Positions 1 through 8,293 of a stretch of 45,027 bases of DNA are shown in pieces. Both the position numbers and the translations under genes were made by a program. The notes beneath the pieces were generated by a model. That model was not told the origin of the DNA. It did no database searches and worked only from the letters and a program-made list of their open reading frames with translations. Positions within the stretch are counted from its first letter, which is position 1, and every line of letters starts with the position of its first letter. Source of the DNA: Bacteroidota bacterium (lineage in GTDB: Bacteria; Bacteroidota; Bacteroidia; Flavobacteriales_D; Sanyastnellaceae); NCBI GenBank assembly GCA_027622975.1, contig JAQBVN010000017.1, positions 1 to 45,027 of the forward strand, given 5' to 3'.

Positions 1-175
1 CAGCGCTAACTTGCCTCTATCGAATGCGACGGATTCGAGGCTGGCCAAGCGTCCTCTGGCGAGCCGTCCACAAGGCGTTACACGCGGTACACAGTGCACA
101 CGTAGGACATTGAATATCTGCGAGTTGACTGAAAGAAGCAAGAGCCTCAGCCTCCGCCAAGACAATACAACCTGA
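1..175 (+). other. Left-edge stretch of unclear content
   Basis: This stretch lies before a strong terminator, so it should hold the 3' end of a + strand transcript that starts outside the window. Two + frames stay open from the left edge: frame 2 ends with TGA at 173-175, four bases before the terminator stem, and frame 3 ends with TGA at 111-113. Neither translation resembles a family I recognise. The 3' end of a structured RNA would fit equally well. I cannot choose between these. Confidence 0.3.
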
Positions 176-178
176 ATG

Positions 179-202
179 GCGCCCGCACATGCGGGCGCTT
201 TT
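179..202 (+). terminator. Rho-independent terminator
   Basis: A perfect 8-bp GC-only stem (GCGCCCGC / GCGGGCGC) with an ACAT loop is followed directly by TTTT. It would end a + strand transcript entering from the left edge and insulate the GWxTD gene downstream. Confidence 0.75.
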
Positions 203-276
203 CGTGGGCCAAACTTCTGATGAGAGCCACCTCGACCCGGCATCGTGGCGATCAAAACGCTACGAGATGGAACTGT

Positions 277-295
277 CAGATCTTTTTTAGATCTG
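277..295 (+). other. Hairpin upstream of the GWxTD gene
   Basis: A 7-bp perfect stem (CAGATCT / AGATCTG) encloses a loop of five T residues, 57 bases before the ATG at 353. It is too AU-rich and too far from any upstream gene to be a clear terminator. It could be a leader-RNA stem. The rest of the 203-352 gap shows nothing else I can support. Confidence 0.3.
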
Positions 296-352
296 GGAAT
301 GCTCACGGCCGATGATTGGCAGCAATCCTCCAAATCAAACTAACTTTCAACC

Positions 353-1843
353 ATGATTGGTAGACGCTTCAAGTCAGGGATTCGGTTGGCATGGTTGCTC
401 CTGTGGAATGTATGCCCGGTGCTTGGAGTTTGGTCCCAAATTCAATGGCAAACCGATGCCTTGATTCAACGGCTGCCAGACGGGCAAGCGTACCTCGAAG
501 TTCAAACCGGTTGGGAAAGCGATGTTTTCACGCCATCTGACCGTTTTACACTGACTGTCATGGCGAGTCGTGGCGGTGAGATTTTGACCTTCGCAAAAAG
601 CACGTTGCCTCTGAGACCAGCAACTACCGATAGTGTGGCGCTTAGCCATGTGCATGTGGATCGATTGGCCGTTCCGGATGGCCCATGTACCGTGGAATGG
701 TCGATTACTGGAATTCCAGACGTTTTTGAACGCGTCGAGGAATTCCGTGTGCCTTTGGGTGGGATGCCCGAATTCTCTGATCCCATCCTCGTCTCAACCC
801 ACGGAGCCGCCTCTGAAATCAGTGATCCAAATTTGGTGCATAGCGGATTGGATATCCTTCCTGCCATTGGAAGGGTGATTCCAAGCGATGTGCAGGCAGC
901 CACGTGGTACTTCGAATTGCACAACATGGCGGACATCGTCGGAATGGACTCCTTGTTTTTGTTGGTCATGGGATGGTCTGATGCTGATGGAAACTGGACA
1001 CCCGAATCGACCAAGTTCAAACGTCTTCGAGCCAAGCACGTCGTTCCTGTGTTGGACCAGTTGCCATGCAGTCCTCTCCTCCCCACCCCTGCCTCACCGA
1101 CTTTGAAGCTCGAGGCGAGAACCAGAGATGGTCACATCATTGTGTCGCGAGACATCATCCTACCCAATCGGCATGGGCATCAACTTGCAGACCAAGATGG
1201 TTACATTGGAACTCATGGGGCTTTGGATGTGCTGCCATCCCTTCGAGGTTTTGGGGATCCTGACCGCGCTGTGGTCCATCTCTTGGACCACTTGCCTTTG
1301 GCCACAACCAATGAGCAAACCACCATGCAGATGAGTTTGGCGCCTCAGGAAAATCCTGATCGCATACAACAGTATTTGACAAGTTTCTGGCTGGAACGCG
1401 GTGGTGGTATGGCAGAAGCGGAGGCCATGCACGTGCAATACATGGAAAGAATTGCGTTGGTGAATTCGGAATATGGCGCTTGCAAACAAGGGGTTGGAAG
1501 CATGACCGAAATGGGAAACATTTACTTGAGATTTGGTCGACCCAACACCGTGGTGAAACGCCACCATGAGACGGACTACTATCCTTATGAAATTTGGCAT
1601 TATCACAAAGCAGGACGATTCAACAACAAACGATTCTTGTTTTATTCGCCTCATGTGGTGTCTGAATGTTTTGAGCTGTTGCATAGTGACATGCTCGGGG
1701 AACGCCAAAATGAAGATTGGTTGAGCCAATTGCGTTCAAGGGAAAACAGGCTTAGGGTTTCTGAATCCATGGAAAACCGTCTCAATCCTCGGGATGCCTT
1801 TTCACGCGAGGAACCTGAAGATTTGTTCTACAATCCGCGATGA
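353..1843 (+). CDS. GWxTD domain-containing exported protein
   Basis: This is a 496-residue exported protein of the GWxTD family, found mainly in Bacteroidota, whose biochemical role is not established. The N-terminus (residues 1-32) is a signal peptide: RRFKSG, then a hydrophobic LAWLLLWNVCPVLGV core and a likely cut near WSQ. The C-terminal part (about residues 350-460) matches the GWxTD region: a helix with YMERIALVN, then TEMGNIYLRFGRPN and YEIWHYHK. The name-giving GWxTDRG is degenerate here, reading VGSMTEMG. The gene overlaps the next glycosyltransferase by four bases (ATGA), so the two are probably co-translated. The family assignment is firm; the function is unknown. Confidence 0.85.
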   Translation: MIGRRFKSGIRLAWLLLWNVCPVLGVWSQIQWQTDALIQRLPDGQAYLEVQTGWESDVFTPSDRFTLTVMASRGGEILTFAKSTLPLRPATTDSVALSHVHVDRLAVPDGPCTVEWSITGIPDVFERVEEFRVPLGGMPEFSDPILVSTHGAASEISDPNLVHSGLDILPAIGRVIPSDVQAATWYFELHNMADIVGMDSLFLLVMGWSDADGNWTPESTKFKRLRAKHVVPVLDQLPCSPLLPTPASPTLKLEARTRDGHIIVSRDIILPNRHGHQLADQDGYIGTHGALDVLPSLRGFGDPDRAVVHLLDHLPLATTNEQTTMQMSLAPQENPDRIQQYLTSFWLERGGGMAEAEAMHVQYMERIALVNSEYGACKQGVGSMTEMGNIYLRFGRPNTVVKRHHETDYYPYEIWHYHKAGRFNNKRFLFYSPHVVSECFELLHSDMLGERQNEDWLSQLRSRENRLRVSESMENRLNPRDAFSREEPEDLFYNPR

Positions 1844-2904
1844 GACAGGAACCGCACGATTCGTCCACCGTGGCCGTTGTGATCCTCAATTGGAACGGCC
1901 TCTCTCACCTTCAGACATATCTGCCAAGTGTGCTGGCGCATACGCCAGCTGAGGTAGAACTCTGGGTCGCCGACAACGGGAGCTCCGATGAGAGCGTGTC
2001 TTGGCTTAAGACACATATGGCTCCCCGCGTGCATGTGCTCGAGTTGGACCAAAACCATGGTTTTGCCGGGGGGTACAACCGCGCATTGGACACCATTGAT
2101 GCGGACATCTATGTTCTCCTAAATTCAGATGTCCGCATTTCAGGACCTTGGATTGAAGAAGTGGTCAACACCATGAACGAGCGCACTTGGGATGTGGCAA
2201 GCCCCCTGATCGTGCAAGACGCTGATCCTGATCGATGTGAACACGCTGGGGCAGCGGGTGGTTTGATGGATCGCGATGGTTTTCCGTTCTGCATTGGTCG
2301 GATTTTTGGCCACTGCTCCCCGGTCACTTCCCACCATGTGAAGTCGCGAGAGGTGTTTTGGGCTTCTGGAGCGTGCTTGTTCATTCGGCGATCTGTCTGG
2401 AGGTCTGCGGGGGGATTTGACGAATCGTTGTTTGCCCACATGGAGGAAATTGATTTGTGTTGGCGATTGAAAAATGAAGGGCATCGAGTGGGGTGCGTTG
2501 GGCATGTGCGGGTTCAACATTTAGGAGGTGGAACCTTGCAGGTTGACAGCCCACGAAAGGTGTTTCTGAATTTCAGGAACAACCTTGTGGTCATGCTTAA
2601 AAACAGAGATGGATGGTGGCCCGGTTTTCTTTGTCGGCGCATGCTTCTCGATGGAATTGCAGCTTGGCGGTTTCTTTTCTCCGGACATTGGAGACTTTTC
2701 TTGGCTGTGGGACTCGCCCATGCCCATCTATATGCGCGTCTTTGGAGTGTTCTCAGATTACGTCGGTCTCTTCGACGTTCGCCCACACGCAGGCCAAACC
2801 GCATTGGCTGGTGGCCTCACAGTTTGGTTTGGGCTCATTTCATTCGAGGGAACAAGGTGGATACTGAGCTTTCCTTCATTGACGATGCCCGCTCATTGAA
2901 TTGA
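1840..2904 (+). CDS. Family 2 glycosyltransferase
   Basis: A 354-residue GT-A fold glycosyltransferase of the rhamnosyltransferase-like GT2 group, expected to transfer a sugar from a nucleotide donor to a surface glycan at the inner face of the membrane. The N-terminus carries the usual VVILNWNG strand. The metal-binding DxD equivalent is LLNSDV (about residues 93-97). The acceptor-side acidic motif is HMEEIDLCWRL (about residues 199-209). A hydrophobic stretch near residues 270-300 may be a membrane helix or re-entrant anchor. The start overlaps the GWxTD stop by ATGA, which fixes it. ComEC follows after 35 bp. The donor and acceptor sugars cannot be read from the sequence. Confidence 0.9.
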   Translation: MRQEPHDSSTVAVVILNWNGLSHLQTYLPSVLAHTPAEVELWVADNGSSDESVSWLKTHMAPRVHVLELDQNHGFAGGYNRALDTIDADIYVLLNSDVRISGPWIEEVVNTMNERTWDVASPLIVQDADPDRCEHAGAAGGLMDRDGFPFCIGRIFGHCSPVTSHHVKSREVFWASGACLFIRRSVWRSAGGFDESLFAHMEEIDLCWRLKNEGHRVGCVGHVRVQHLGGGTLQVDSPRKVFLNFRNNLVVMLKNRDGWWPGFLCRRMLLDGIAAWRFLFSGHWRLFLAVGLAHAHLYARLWSVLRLRRSLRRSPTRRPNRIGWWPHSLVWAHFIRGNKVDTELSFIDDARSLN

Positions 2905-2939
2905 CGTCAACCGCACGTGATTGAGGCGCACGTTGCGTC

Positions 2940-4808
2940 GTGCCTTGGCCTGTTTCATTTGCTGTCGGTTTGTGGGCGGCTGCCCATGTCTTGGACCAAA
3001 CCCAAGGTGGTTTTGGGACTTTATGCTTGATGTCCTGGCTAGGTGCTGGAATCGCTGGCCTCTTCATCCCCATGGTGGCATGGCGTCGGCTCGTCCTTCC
3101 CATGATGGCCGGTGCTGCACTTTCCGGAATGGTGCGGTTGGACGCCAACCACCCGAAGTTTGGCCCGGCGAACAGCCCCGCATCCTCTTGCCAACTACCC
3201 GACGAGGATTGTGCTCAAACCACGGTCTTGGCATGGGTTCAGCCAGATTTTGTTCCTGGCATAGGACCTGCCGCTGATGATTCGGAGCACGAGGTCGGGC
3301 CACGTGGCCTGTCAACATTGATTTTGCCTTCAGGACCCGTGCAAGTGTGGATGACTTTCCCCAACGATTCTGCCGCACTGACCAATCAATGGGCTTTGGT
3401 GCGATTGCGTCGTGTTCAGTTGTCTGATTGGTCTTCGCCCTTTTCCTGGGAGGCATACCTCCAAACCCTCGGCGCAACCCACGAAGGTGTGATTCTCTCC
3501 ACGTGGGATCCCTCCCAATCCGAGCGTCGCTTGTTGGCCACAGCAGCTTGGCACTGGCGCAATTGGCTTGCCAGTTGGCCGGGGCTCCGCGAGCGGGCTC
3601 CGCTGATGTTGGGCATCTTTGCAGGGGACAAAACTGCGATGGCCCGAAAGCATCGCGACGCCTTTTCAGAAGTGGGTTTGTCCCACATTTTGGCAGTCAG
3701 CGGCTACCACGTCGGATTGGTGTCTGCAGTGTTTTTACTTCTTCTTCGTGCTCAAAACAGGCATTGGAGAAAATTGAGTGGTTTGGGTGTGCTGCTTGGT
3801 TGGGCCTATGCCGTGCTATGCGGTCTCCCTCATTCTGCCTTGAGGGCCTCACTCATGATTGGTGTTGGATGGTTTGCACTTGTACGCGGCAAGCAGACTT
3901 CGGCTTGGCATGCCTGGGGATTGGCTGCTTCATGGGTGGCGTTGATGGATCCTCATGCCCCCTTTCAGGTGGGCACACAGTTGAGTTTCACGGCGACAGC
4001 ATCGCTTATTGGCATGAACAAGCGGGGTTGGTGGCTTGTCCCACTTCGGGCGCAATGGTCCACTTTGCCATGGACAATACGCACTTTTGGCCAATTTCCC
4101 ATGGCATTTTGGCCAGTGAATACGCTCGTTGCACCGTTGTTGATGGTCCTTGGTGTGCTGATGGCACTGGGGGTGATGGGGTTGCCCTTGGCTCGCGATG
4201 GAGCAGTCATGATGGGTGAATTCATGACTCGGTCTGTCCTCGCGCTTGTGGATGCCGGATGGGGTGCGATCAACTTGCGGAGTTTGATCTCAGGCTCTGG
4301 TTGGGTCCTTGCCATGGCTATCTGGGGGATTCTTTGGATGTCATTGTTGGACAAACATCGCAGATGTCTCATCCGTCGTTGTTGGCTCATGACCACGGCC
4401 GGGGTTCTTGTGGCCTTTCTCGTTCAAAGCCTCGCCACTCATCATCAATCCAAGGAGTTAACGTGTGTGAGGATTCGCGGTTCTCATGCCGCATGGCTAT
4501 GCACGGATGGGCATGGGGCCTGGTGGTGGGGAAATGATGGTGAGACGTTGGAAAAATCCGAGGCCATCCTTCATCGGCTGGGCATCAATGGTCCTTTGGA
4601 GACCTACAAGGGCGCGTTGGATGACCAAACACCAACAAACACAATGGGTCCAATTCCTATGAAGGAATGGACCCGTCGTTGGGATCGTTGGGCACCAACA
4701 TGTCGATGCCGAACTGATGTCATTAATTCAATTTCAGCAAATTCGTCAACACCTGATCAACGTATCCTTCCCATTCAGGAATGTCCGCAATCGGCAAAAT
4801 CGCATTGA
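2940..4808 (+). CDS. comEC: ComEC/Rec2-family competence membrane protein
   Basis: A 622-residue polytopic membrane protein of the ComEC/Rec2 family, the channel that carries single-stranded DNA across the inner membrane during natural transformation. The N-terminus has three hydrophobic helices. The competence domain begins near residue 218 with ERAPLMLGIFAGDKTAM and then SHILAVSGYHVGLVSAVF, and continues as a bundle of membrane helices to about residue 490. The C-terminal 130 residues are soluble and contain no metallo-beta-lactamase HxHxDH motif, as in shorter Bacteroidota forms. The start is a GTG; an in-frame stop lies just upstream, so no earlier start exists. The 3' end overlaps the convergent small gene by 86 bp. 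Confidence 0.88.
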   Translation: MPWPVSFAVGLWAAAHVLDQTQGGFGTLCLMSWLGAGIAGLFIPMVAWRRLVLPMMAGAALSGMVRLDANHPKFGPANSPASSCQLPDEDCAQTTVLAWVQPDFVPGIGPAADDSEHEVGPRGLSTLILPSGPVQVWMTFPNDSAALTNQWALVRLRRVQLSDWSSPFSWEAYLQTLGATHEGVILSTWDPSQSERRLLATAAWHWRNWLASWPGLRERAPLMLGIFAGDKTAMARKHRDAFSEVGLSHILAVSGYHVGLVSAVFLLLLRAQNRHWRKLSGLGVLLGWAYAVLCGLPHSALRASLMIGVGWFALVRGKQTSAWHAWGLAASWVALMDPHAPFQVGTQLSFTATASLIGMNKRGWWLVPLRAQWSTLPWTIRTFGQFPMAFWPVNTLVAPLLMVLGVLMALGVMGLPLARDGAVMMGEFMTRSVLALVDAGWGAINLRSLISGSGWVLAMAIWGILWMSLLDKHRRCLIRRCWLMTTAGVLVAFLVQSLATHHQSKELTCVRIRGSHAAWLCTDGHGAWWWGNDGETLEKSEAILHRLGINGPLETYKGALDDQTPTNTMGPIPMKEWTRRWDRWAPTCRCRTDVINSISANSSTPDQRILPIQECPQSAKSH

Positions 4809-4977
4809 CGCGGTTGTTGCGTCGTGAATAGATGGCTTCCACATAAAAGCCATTGACCTCAAAAATGCAGAGGATGTAACGGTTTTCAATGACGCGCTGG
4901 GCCAAGCAGATTCCGTGGTCCCACATGTAGCTCGTTTTCTGATCGAGTGGGAGCCGGTTGAATGAGTCGAGTTTCAT
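4723..4977 (-). CDS. Small conserved protein of unknown function
   Basis: An 84-residue acidic soluble protein with no signal peptide or membrane helix. The centre (VIENRYILCIFEVNGFYVEAIYS is split by short turns) looks like a beta-meander, and the C-terminus (IPEWEGYVDQVLTNLLKL) like an amphipathic helix. From memory, similar 75-90 residue proteins recur in Bacteroidota without an assigned function. It overlaps the comEC 3' end by 86 bp and is divergent from HMG-CoA lyase with 93 bp between starts. The length, the protein-like composition and the position argue for a real gene. Confidence 0.7.
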   Translation of the reverse strand: MKLDSFNRLPLDQKTSYMWDHGICLAQRVIENRYILCIFEVNGFYVEAIYSRRNNRVNAILPIADIPEWEGYVDQVLTNLLKLN

Positions 4978-5070
4978 CGTGGAGAGGTGTGGTGGTACAA
5001 TGTCTTCCCTCCCTACGACAGCGGGTATTGAAAGGTTTCATTGGATGTCGTTTCTCCCCTACTTTCGAAC

Positions 5071-5946
5071 ATGAATCGAGCGAGATTGCATCTTGTCGAA
5101 TGCCCTCGAGATGCCATTCAGGGATGGCCCCACCCCCTATCCTTCGAGGACAAGGTGGCCTATTACAGGGTGCTGATGCGCATTGGTTTTGACACCCTTG
5201 ATCTGGGAAGTTTTGTCTCTCCCAAGGCGATCCCTGCCATGGCCGACACTCCCAAGGTGCTGAGACAGTTGGAGGATGAGGGTTTGTGGGCGTTGACAGC
5301 GACGCGAGCACTCGTGATTGTGGCCAACAAGCGCGGGGCGAACGAGGCAGTGGCCTTTGAAAGTGTCAAGGCCTTGGGATTCCCCCTCTCTCTTTCACCG
5401 ACATTTCAGGAGAGAAACACCCGAGCGTCCTTGGAGGAGGCTTGGTCTCGTCTGAGTGACATTGCCGAAATCTGTGCCCAACATCAGAAGGATTTGGTCG
5501 TCTATCTCAGCATGGGATTTGGCAATCCCTATGGTGATGCATGGAATGAGGAAATGCCTGCCCAATGGGTTGAGCAGCTTCAATCGCGAATTCAACCTGC
5601 TGTGATCTCTCTTGCAGACACAGTTGGGGCAGCCACCCCTGCGCTGGTAGAACGGGTTTTCAAGGTGACAACCTCCATGTGTTCCCCAGAACAATTGGGT
5701 GCGCACCTTCACACCCACCCGATGGACGGAATCGAAAAAATCAAGGCAGCCCATCGTGGCGGCTGCCTTCGCTTTGATGGTGCCATGCGCGGTGTCGGTG
5801 GATGCCCGATGGCCCAAGATGATTTGGTGGGAAATGCCCCGACCGAGTGGATTGTCGATTGGGCCCAGCAATCGGGATTGTGGTCAGTCAAGGACGCCTA
5901 TGCCTTGGATTTGGCCCAGAGCATGGCAACAGATCTCTTTGCTTGA
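5071..5946 (+). CDS. Hydroxymethylglutaryl-CoA lyase
   Basis: A 291-residue TIM-barrel enzyme of the HMGL/DRE-TIM family, which cleaves HMG-CoA to acetoacetate and acetyl-CoA in leucine catabolism. The N-terminal LVECPRDAIQGW is the metal- and substrate-binding strand (the family has ECPRDxxQG). LHTHPMDGIEKI supplies the metal-binding HxH. VGGCPMAQDDLVGNAPTE is the C-terminal signature with the catalytic cysteine of the GxGGCP loop. The ATG at 5071 is preferred over an in-frame TTG at 5041 because the family sequence begins just there. The acetoacetyl-CoA thiolase and hydroxyacyl-CoA dehydrogenase that could share its product lie about 20 kb away. Confidence 0.9.
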   Translation: MNRARLHLVECPRDAIQGWPHPLSFEDKVAYYRVLMRIGFDTLDLGSFVSPKAIPAMADTPKVLRQLEDEGLWALTATRALVIVANKRGANEAVAFESVKALGFPLSLSPTFQERNTRASLEEAWSRLSDIAEICAQHQKDLVVYLSMGFGNPYGDAWNEEMPAQWVEQLQSRIQPAVISLADTVGAATPALVERVFKVTTSMCSPEQLGAHLHTHPMDGIEKIKAAHRGGCLRFDGAMRGVGGCPMAQDDLVGNAPTEWIVDWAQQSGLWSVKDAYALDLAQSMATDLFA

Positions 5947-5963
5947 CGGGTCCCAGAGGGCCT

Positions 5964-6161
5964 TCAGTTCAGGCCGTAAGACATGATGCGAAAGCAAAAC
6001 GTGGATTTGGCCAACTCAATGGTCTCGACCTTGGAAGTGCTGATGTGAATGCGGTAGTGTTTCATGTCGTTGGCACACTACGATTCATGGATGAAAAGGT
6101 TGCGTTTATCGATGTAAATCAGGTCTTCAGGCTCCCTTCATGCCCGGTCCTGATCCGTCAT
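5964..6161 (-). pseudogene. Broken or very small reading frame downstream of the ZIP gene
   Basis: On the minus strand an ATG at 6161 overlaps the ZIP stop (ATGA), but the frame meets TGA at 6138-6140 and TAG at 6078-6080 before ending with TGA at 5964-5966. All these stops are in one frame. Between them the codons keep the strong G/C third-position bias of the neighbouring genes. The last part could be a separate 33-residue ORF starting with ATG at 6065 (MKHYRIHISTSKVETIEL and so on). It could be a decayed gene, a real microprotein, or a chance frame. I do not recognise a family. Confidence 0.35.
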
Positions 6162-6937
6162 GAGAATGCCAAAATACTGATGATCAGCCCGGTACAAGTC
6201 GCCAAGAATTTTCGCAAATTGAATCGGTGATCGGCTTCTGCCTCAAACAGCACGGTCGTACCAATGTGCAGCAGGATTCCAACCACAAGGGCTTGGATGC
6301 ATGCTGATGTGGTCGCCATATCCAAGTTTGGCATATGATGAATGAGGACCTCAAACATGCCCATTCCAAGCATCGGAGTGGCACCAAACAACGCAAGGAC
6401 AAGCCATGCTGAGCGTTTGGGCACATGCTGCTCAAGCATCATGGCCATCAACACCATGGCCACTGGAAATTTGTGCAACACGAGGCCAGTTAGCAGCCCC
6501 CAATCCATCATGTCAAGGGTGAAGAGCCCATGTGCATGACCGTGATGATCATGATGACTGTGATCGATGATTGGCATGCTCTCCAAGGCGGAATGCAATC
6601 CCAAACTCACCAATGCCGCCCATGGCAAACGGCCCCATGAGAACGATTGTTGGCACGCATCCCCATGTTCGTGCATGTGGAAGTGCCCATGTTCAATGCC
6701 CTGGCTCAGGTATTCCAGAAGTCCTTGGATCAAGAATCCAGCCAGAACGAAGAGCCCAGCGTGTTTGGCCACACCAAAAGATTCAGGAACCAAATGCAAG
6801 AAGCACATGCCAATGATGAATGACCCTCCGAAAGAAAGAACTAGACCCATGTTGTCGAGCCCGCGCTGTCCAAGCAGGACAAATACCATCCCCCCCAACA
6901 TCGTGGTGATCAAAAGAATAAGCGAAGGTGCAATCAT
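6158..6937 (-). CDS. ZIP-family divalent metal transporter
   Basis: A 259-residue inner-membrane transporter of the ZIP family, which brings zinc or related divalent metals into the cytoplasm. About eight hydrophobic helices are visible. Two His-rich cytoplasmic loops carry HGHFHMHEHGD (about residue 80) and DHSHHDHHGHAHG (about residue 130). The metal path in helices 4 and 5 is represented by LHSALESMP and LHKFPVAM. The start at 6937 is chosen because it overlaps the stop of the upstream methyltransferase as ATGA and because the N-terminal helix begins there; a longer in-frame extension would lie wholly inside that methyltransferase gene. The metal specificity is not readable. Confidence 0.88.
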   Translation of the reverse strand: MIAPSLILLITTMLGGMVFVLLGQRGLDNMGLVLSFGGSFIIGMCFLHLVPESFGVAKHAGLFVLAGFLIQGLLEYLSQGIEHGHFHMHEHGDACQQSFSWGRLPWAALVSLGLHSALESMPIIDHSHHDHHGHAHGLFTLDMMDWGLLTGLVLHKFPVAMVLMAMMLEQHVPKRSAWLVLALFGATPMLGMGMFEVLIHHMPNLDMATTSACIQALVVGILLHIGTTVLFEAEADHRFNLRKFLATCTGLIISILAFS

Positions 6938-7701
6938 GGTTGTTTGGGTTGGGCCAGCATGATGCAGCGAGGGCTGCGTGCAGACCATGAATTCAAATGA
7001 TAGTCTCCCCAAGATTGGATGCATTGCAGGCCTGCAACCTCGAGGGCTTGAACAAACTCAGGCATTCCCCATGCGAGAACGCGCTCAACGTGATGTTGGG
7101 ACTCTCCCATCCACTCAAAAGCGATGGACTTTTCAATCCACCCCTCATGAATGCGTCGATGAATTTCAAAGGTGGTGCCTTCCTTGGTTGTCCTTTCAAA
7201 AGGCACGAGATGTTTCTTCACCAAGGAAAGATTGAGGTAATCAATGACCACAAACCCATCATCGTGCAGGCAATGCCTCAATCCATCCAGCACGGCACGT
7301 TGATCTTCAGGCTCTTCGAAATATCCGAGGCTCGTGAAGAGGTTGGTCACGAGGTGAAAGCGCCCCTCCCAATTCTCTTGATGCTTGAGTGTTCGCAAGT
7401 CTTGGACTTGGAAGTGAATGTCTGGAGAAGATTGAGCTTTGGCGGCAGAAATGCTTTCGGGACTGAGATCAAAGGCTGTGACTTTCCAACCCAATGCATG
7501 CAATGCCCTAGCATGCCGTCCTGAGCCACAACCAGCCTCGAGCACCTCTCCCCGCCCCTTCAAAACTTCAAGCGCTCCCAGCTTCTGCACGAATTGCTCA
7601 GCCTCAGATTCACTCCGGTGACCATACAGCACGTGATACGCAGGATGGTTGAACCAAGCCTTGAACCATTCCTTGTCCGTTTTCCACACCTCTGCTTGCA
7701 T
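6934..7701 (-). CDS. Class I SAM-dependent methyltransferase
   Basis: A 255-residue soluble methyltransferase with a Rossmann-like core. Motif I for S-adenosylmethionine binding is VLEAGCGSGRHARAL (about residues 50-65), followed by the acidic end of strand 2 in VTAFDLS and motif III/IV in FHLVTNLFTSLGYF. The latter resembles small-molecule methyltransferases of the methyltransf_25/11 type. The substrate is unknown. The gene is first in a two-gene unit with the ZIP transporter (ATGA overlap) and is divergent from the SiaB-like gene with 55 bp between starts, which probably holds both promoters. Confidence 0.85.
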   Translation of the reverse strand: MQAEVWKTDKEWFKAWFNHPAYHVLYGHRSESEAEQFVQKLGALEVLKGRGEVLEAGCGSGRHARALHALGWKVTAFDLSPESISAAKAQSSPDIHFQVQDLRTLKHQENWEGRFHLVTNLFTSLGYFEEPEDQRAVLDGLRHCLHDDGFVVIDYLNLSLVKKHLVPFERTTKEGTTFEIHRRIHEGWIEKSIAFEWMGESQHHVERVLAWGMPEFVQALEVAGLQCIQSWGDYHLNSWSARSPRCIMLAQPKQP

Positions 7702-7756
7702 TAACCTCCCGTTTGGTCCCCCAAACTTCGTTCAGAAACTGCGTTCTTTGACTTGG

Positions 7757-8293
7757 ATGAAATTCGGCACGACATTTTCGCACGCTTCGAGCGGTCAAGA
7801 CATCGTTGTCTTGCGGTATGCTGGAAGTTTGGAGGAGCGTCAAGCAGACATGCTCATTTCATGGGCTGAGTCGACCATTTCCGGATGGGATTTGTCGTTG
7901 TCTCCATCGAAAAAAATTCTACGCTGCGTGATTGAAATGGTGCAAAACATCAGCAAACATGCGGGTCGAGGGGAATTCATCGTCTCAATGGGGCCTGAAC
8001 ACCACGTGACTTTGCATGCGCGAAACGAAGTTGAGGGTTCGGAGGCCGAAGCGCTTCACGAGGCGTTGGCCCTGGCATGGGAACCGGGCATGGAAGAATT
8101 GAGAGAGACCATGCGACACCGGAGGTCATCCGGAGAACGAACCAAATCGGGCGGCGCGGGGCTCGGTCTTTTGGACTTGCGGTCTTGTTCTGAGGACAAC
8201 GTACGCGCAGAATGTATACCTTGCGGTGCAGGAATGTGGAGATTTGACTTGAAGGTTTGGTTTCACAACGAACGACATCTATGGAAGACCTGA
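7757..8293 (+). CDS. siaB: SiaB-like serine/threonine kinase of the histidine-kinase ATPase fold
   Basis: A 178-residue protein that resembles SiaB, the kinase that phosphorylates the small protein SiaC in the Pseudomonas SiaABCD switch. The GHKL ATPase N-box is EMVQNISKHAG (about residues 57-67) and the G-box is GGAGLGLLDL (about residues 131-140). There is no membrane or sensor domain. The ATG at 7757 is preferred to an earlier in-frame ATG at 7649, which would overlap the divergent methyltransferase. The stop overlaps the start of the SiaC-like gene by 13 bp, implying coupled translation. No SiaA phosphatase or SiaD diguanylate cyclase lies nearby. Confidence 0.8.
   Translation: MKFGTTFSHASSGQDIVVLRYAGSLEERQADMLISWAESTISGWDLSLSPSKKILRCVIEMVQNISKHAGRGEFIVSMGPEHHVTLHARNEVEGSEAEALHEALALAWEPGMEELRETMRHRRSSGERTKSGGAGLGLLDLRSCSEDNVRAECIPCGAGMWRFDLKVWFHNERHLWKT

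Noticed and set aside
502-1086. A 194-codon minus-strand frame opposite the GWxTD gene
   Set aside because: It is antisense to a gene with a signal peptide and a recognised domain, and it shows no motif of its own.
3428-4219. A 263-codon frame inside comEC
   Set aside because: The comEC frame has the competence motifs; the second frame is Cys- and Trp-rich without any domain, as expected of a shadow.
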